Shown here piece by piece: positions 62,201 through 64,000 of a DNA stretch of 64,000 bases (its first letter is position 1; each line of letters opens with the position of its first letter). Location of the stretch: NCBI RefSeq assembly GCF_019578655.1, contig NC_063258.1, forward strand, positions 1,302,001 through 1,366,000, read 5' to 3'. The DNA comes from Ricinus communis (taxonomy: Eukaryota > Streptophyta > Magnoliopsida > Malpighiales > Euphorbiaceae). The notes beneath the pieces are model-generated. The model did no database searches. It was not told where the DNA came from and was given only the letters and a program-made list of their open reading frames with translations. The translations under genes and the position numbers were made by a program.

Positions 62201-63307
62201 TACAACATAACTACTAATTATAAAAGCAAGCTAGTACAAAAAGTACCAAACTTCACATATTACTTCCATTGGGGCAGATTACCCTTCAAGCAAGCTTCTA
62301 TATCCCAATCTATTCCCTAATATGGTTTCTCTAAATATCTGCTTAAGACAACATCTCAAACAATAAACTAGTTCAACTCAAACAATAAATTACTCTAGCA
62401 TATATTCTAATAATATAATTGATTGGATAGATTATCATGCATCCAACTAGTTTGGATTAACACCTAGTTGAGTGGAGTTGAGCATATATCTGCCCTGATA
62501 TCATTATCCATTTTCTCTCGGTATTACATCTTGCTATAGGCTATAGCACCTCTCTATATTGATATTGTACTACTTATGTCCAGGCTCTAAACAACTAAAA
62601 TAGTGTCATTTATACATGGGATAAGCCATGTTACTTCTTCATACAGAGGTCTAGTTTGATTGTGATTACAAAAAAAAAAAAAAAAACAAATAATTGCTGA
62701 TTTTTTTATGAAAAATGTCCAAGTACATCAGAACGATCACCAAAAGTTTCATTAAATCCAAAAAAAGATGTTTCAGCTGCTATCTTATGGTATGTCTTCA
62801 ACTTTTCAACGAAACTAGTAGCAAATACTTTGGAAAATATATTGCTAAACATGGTACTCATAAGCATAAAGAGAGAATGTGAATGTGCCACTTATGGCCC
62901 TTGAAAAATAAGATTTCCAAGAGTTTAAATAAGCTCACTGACATAAAACCTTCAGTTCTTATTGAAATTATATAGAAGTTTGGTGGTGGCTAGTATTTAG
63001 TAAGTTTTGGTTTGTATTTACCATGCCTAATAATCAAAAAGTGTTCGGAGTTCCTAATTCTAATCCAGTTGTAATATTCTACATTCCAATCTCTAGTCCA
63101 ACAGTAATTACGATTTCTTTTGACCATACAAATATAGGTTTCTTATGTCTTTTCTGTAAAGAGGAGAAAAGTGGAAAATCTGGATGAAATTCAGTTCCTC
63201 ATTTATCTGCTCTCCGGAACTATTCTTCTTATAAACTTAAAGTTGTTCAAGTCTTTAGATGTGATCTAGCCTTGTTATCCCACTTCCACTTGTGTCTTTT
63301 ATTTTAA

Positions 63308-63338
<31 letters not shown>

Positions 63339-63592
63339 GCTTATTTGCTTCCTTTTTTATTAACAGTCTAGAGAGTTAAAGAAGCTGATGTAGGCTAGAA
63401 AATAAAGAGGGGCAATAACTGAAGTCATACAAGATCGGGAAGTTTTTACTTAATCAAACTTCTGTTGTTAGTTTCTAAGTTGTTAGTTTATCTTAAGTTC
63501 AAAATCTGATCCTACACTAGGCTGCAACAGCTGCCAAAAGCATCATGCAATAAAACAGCCTGAACAAATATTAAAATTAATAAACAAAATAA
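59295..63592. other. Non-coding region, probably introns and upstream part of the minus-strand gene
   Basis: No convincing exon or transposon was recognised. Short direct duplications include ctttctctctctaagataagaaac (61560) against a similar stretch at 61529, and cacttctgccttt twice near 60064 and 60086. A poly(A) run is at 62670-62687. Upstream exons of the minus-strand gene are expected here but are too short or divergent to call by eye. Confidence 0.45.
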
Positions 63593-63594
63593 TA

Positions 63595-63998
63595 CAGTAA
63601 AACCTCTCTATAATGATACTCTATATAAGAATAACCTCTACTTAGTGATAAAAATTACGACCCCAATTTGGGCTAGTTATAAATAGGAATAAACTCTCTA
63701 TTGTAATAAGTTATAAATTTTTTAAGTCCCGCCTTAAGAAAATATTCCTCTATATAGTAATTTTGTATATATAACTTTAAAAAATATATAGTATTGTTTT
63801 ATTTCATTAATCTTATTTGTATAATATGAAAAGATATTTACGTATCTTATCTATAGTTTCTATCATTTTCACCAACAAAATTAAGTATTAAGTCCAAAAA
63901 AAAAAAAATTTGTACTCAAACCTCCATTAAGTTATTACCTCTTTATAGTCATAGATTTTATTTGGTCCCAAGTGTATGACTTAAGAGAGGTTTTACTG
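63595..63998. mobile_element. MITE (404 bp), Emigrant/pogo-like termini
   Basis: The element begins CAGTAAAACCTCTCTATAAT and ends AAGAGAGGTTTTACTG, with TA immediately outside each end (63593-63594 and 63999-64000). The terminal inverted repeat is about 16 bases with one mismatch. The CAGTAAAACCTCT terminus and TA target fit the Emigrant/Lemi1 group of pogo-like (Tc1/mariner superfamily) plant elements. The interior is AT-rich and non-coding, as expected of a MITE. It is short enough to have moved recently, but age cannot be judged from one copy. Confidence 0.85.
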
Positions 63999-64000
63999 TA

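Noticed and set aside
62706..62891. 61-aa minus-strand ORF considered as a 5' exon of the convergent gene
   Set aside because: No splice sites in a matching phase and no similarity were visible. It remains an untested possibility only.

Overview
This is a plant nuclear window, almost certainly from a eudicot. The base composition is AT-rich, an intron-containing plant gene sits near the right end, and the first ~50 kb are nested, decayed plant transposons (Ty3/gypsy, Ty1/copia, CACTA, a LINE trace). The window does not fix the species; an Euphorbiaceae-like dicot is only a guess. No rRNA, tRNA, CRISPR array or prokaryote-type operon was seen.

Left part (1-11.2 kb). Bases 1-2565 are one end of a long TG...CA LTR copy. 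A wrecked CACTA (En/Spm) transposon follows to its terminal repeat at 8210. It holds a LINE ORF1-like trace and a roughly 1-kb tandem duplication. From 8.2 to 11.2 kb the sequence is AT-rich and non-coding, apart from a more complex island at about 9.95-10.26 kb.

Middle part (11.2-24.5 kb). A plus-strand pseudogene of plant mobile domain (PMD) type runs tail-to-tail into a minus-strand Tat-clade gypsy pol, which retains RT, two RNase H domains and integrase. The pol is split by two solo LTRs, each with an identifiable 5-bp target duplication: 14960-16918 inside integrase and 18899-21870 inside RT. The second is an inverted copy of the LTR at the window start. The RT breaks off at 22078. It is followed by two related LTR ends facing each other, one with a Tat/Ogre-like primer site.

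Retroelement cluster (24.5-49.8 kb). A minus-strand copia relic (24.5-28.9 kb) is followed by a plus-strand SIRE-like copia relic (about 30.6-41.6 kb). The SIRE-like relic was hit by a 1461-bp solo LTR (34009-35469) and by a complete 2388-bp non-autonomous LTR retrotransposon (37587-39974) with two LTRs, PBS, PPT and its own ORF. Next is a minus-strand Athila-like gypsy element (41767 to about 49750) with gag and protease but no recognisable RT or integrase. Its right LTR carries a further 995-bp solo LTR.

Genic part (53.5-64 kb). After about 3.8 kb of AT-rich spacer lies the one well-supported complete host gene, a DUF630/DUF632 (NRG2-like) protein. It has a 5'UTR intron, four coding exons that splice in phase, and a predicted length of 765 aa. 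Convergent to it, on the minus strand, are the last two exons of an unrecognised protein with a basic linker, a single membrane segment and an acidic tail. The window closes with an intact 404-bp MITE flanked by TA, whose termini resemble Emigrant/pogo-like elements.

No new multi-gene system is evident. The observations most worth following are the PMD ORF antisense to a Tat pol, the small ORF-bearing non-autonomous LTR element, and the unidentified convergent gene.
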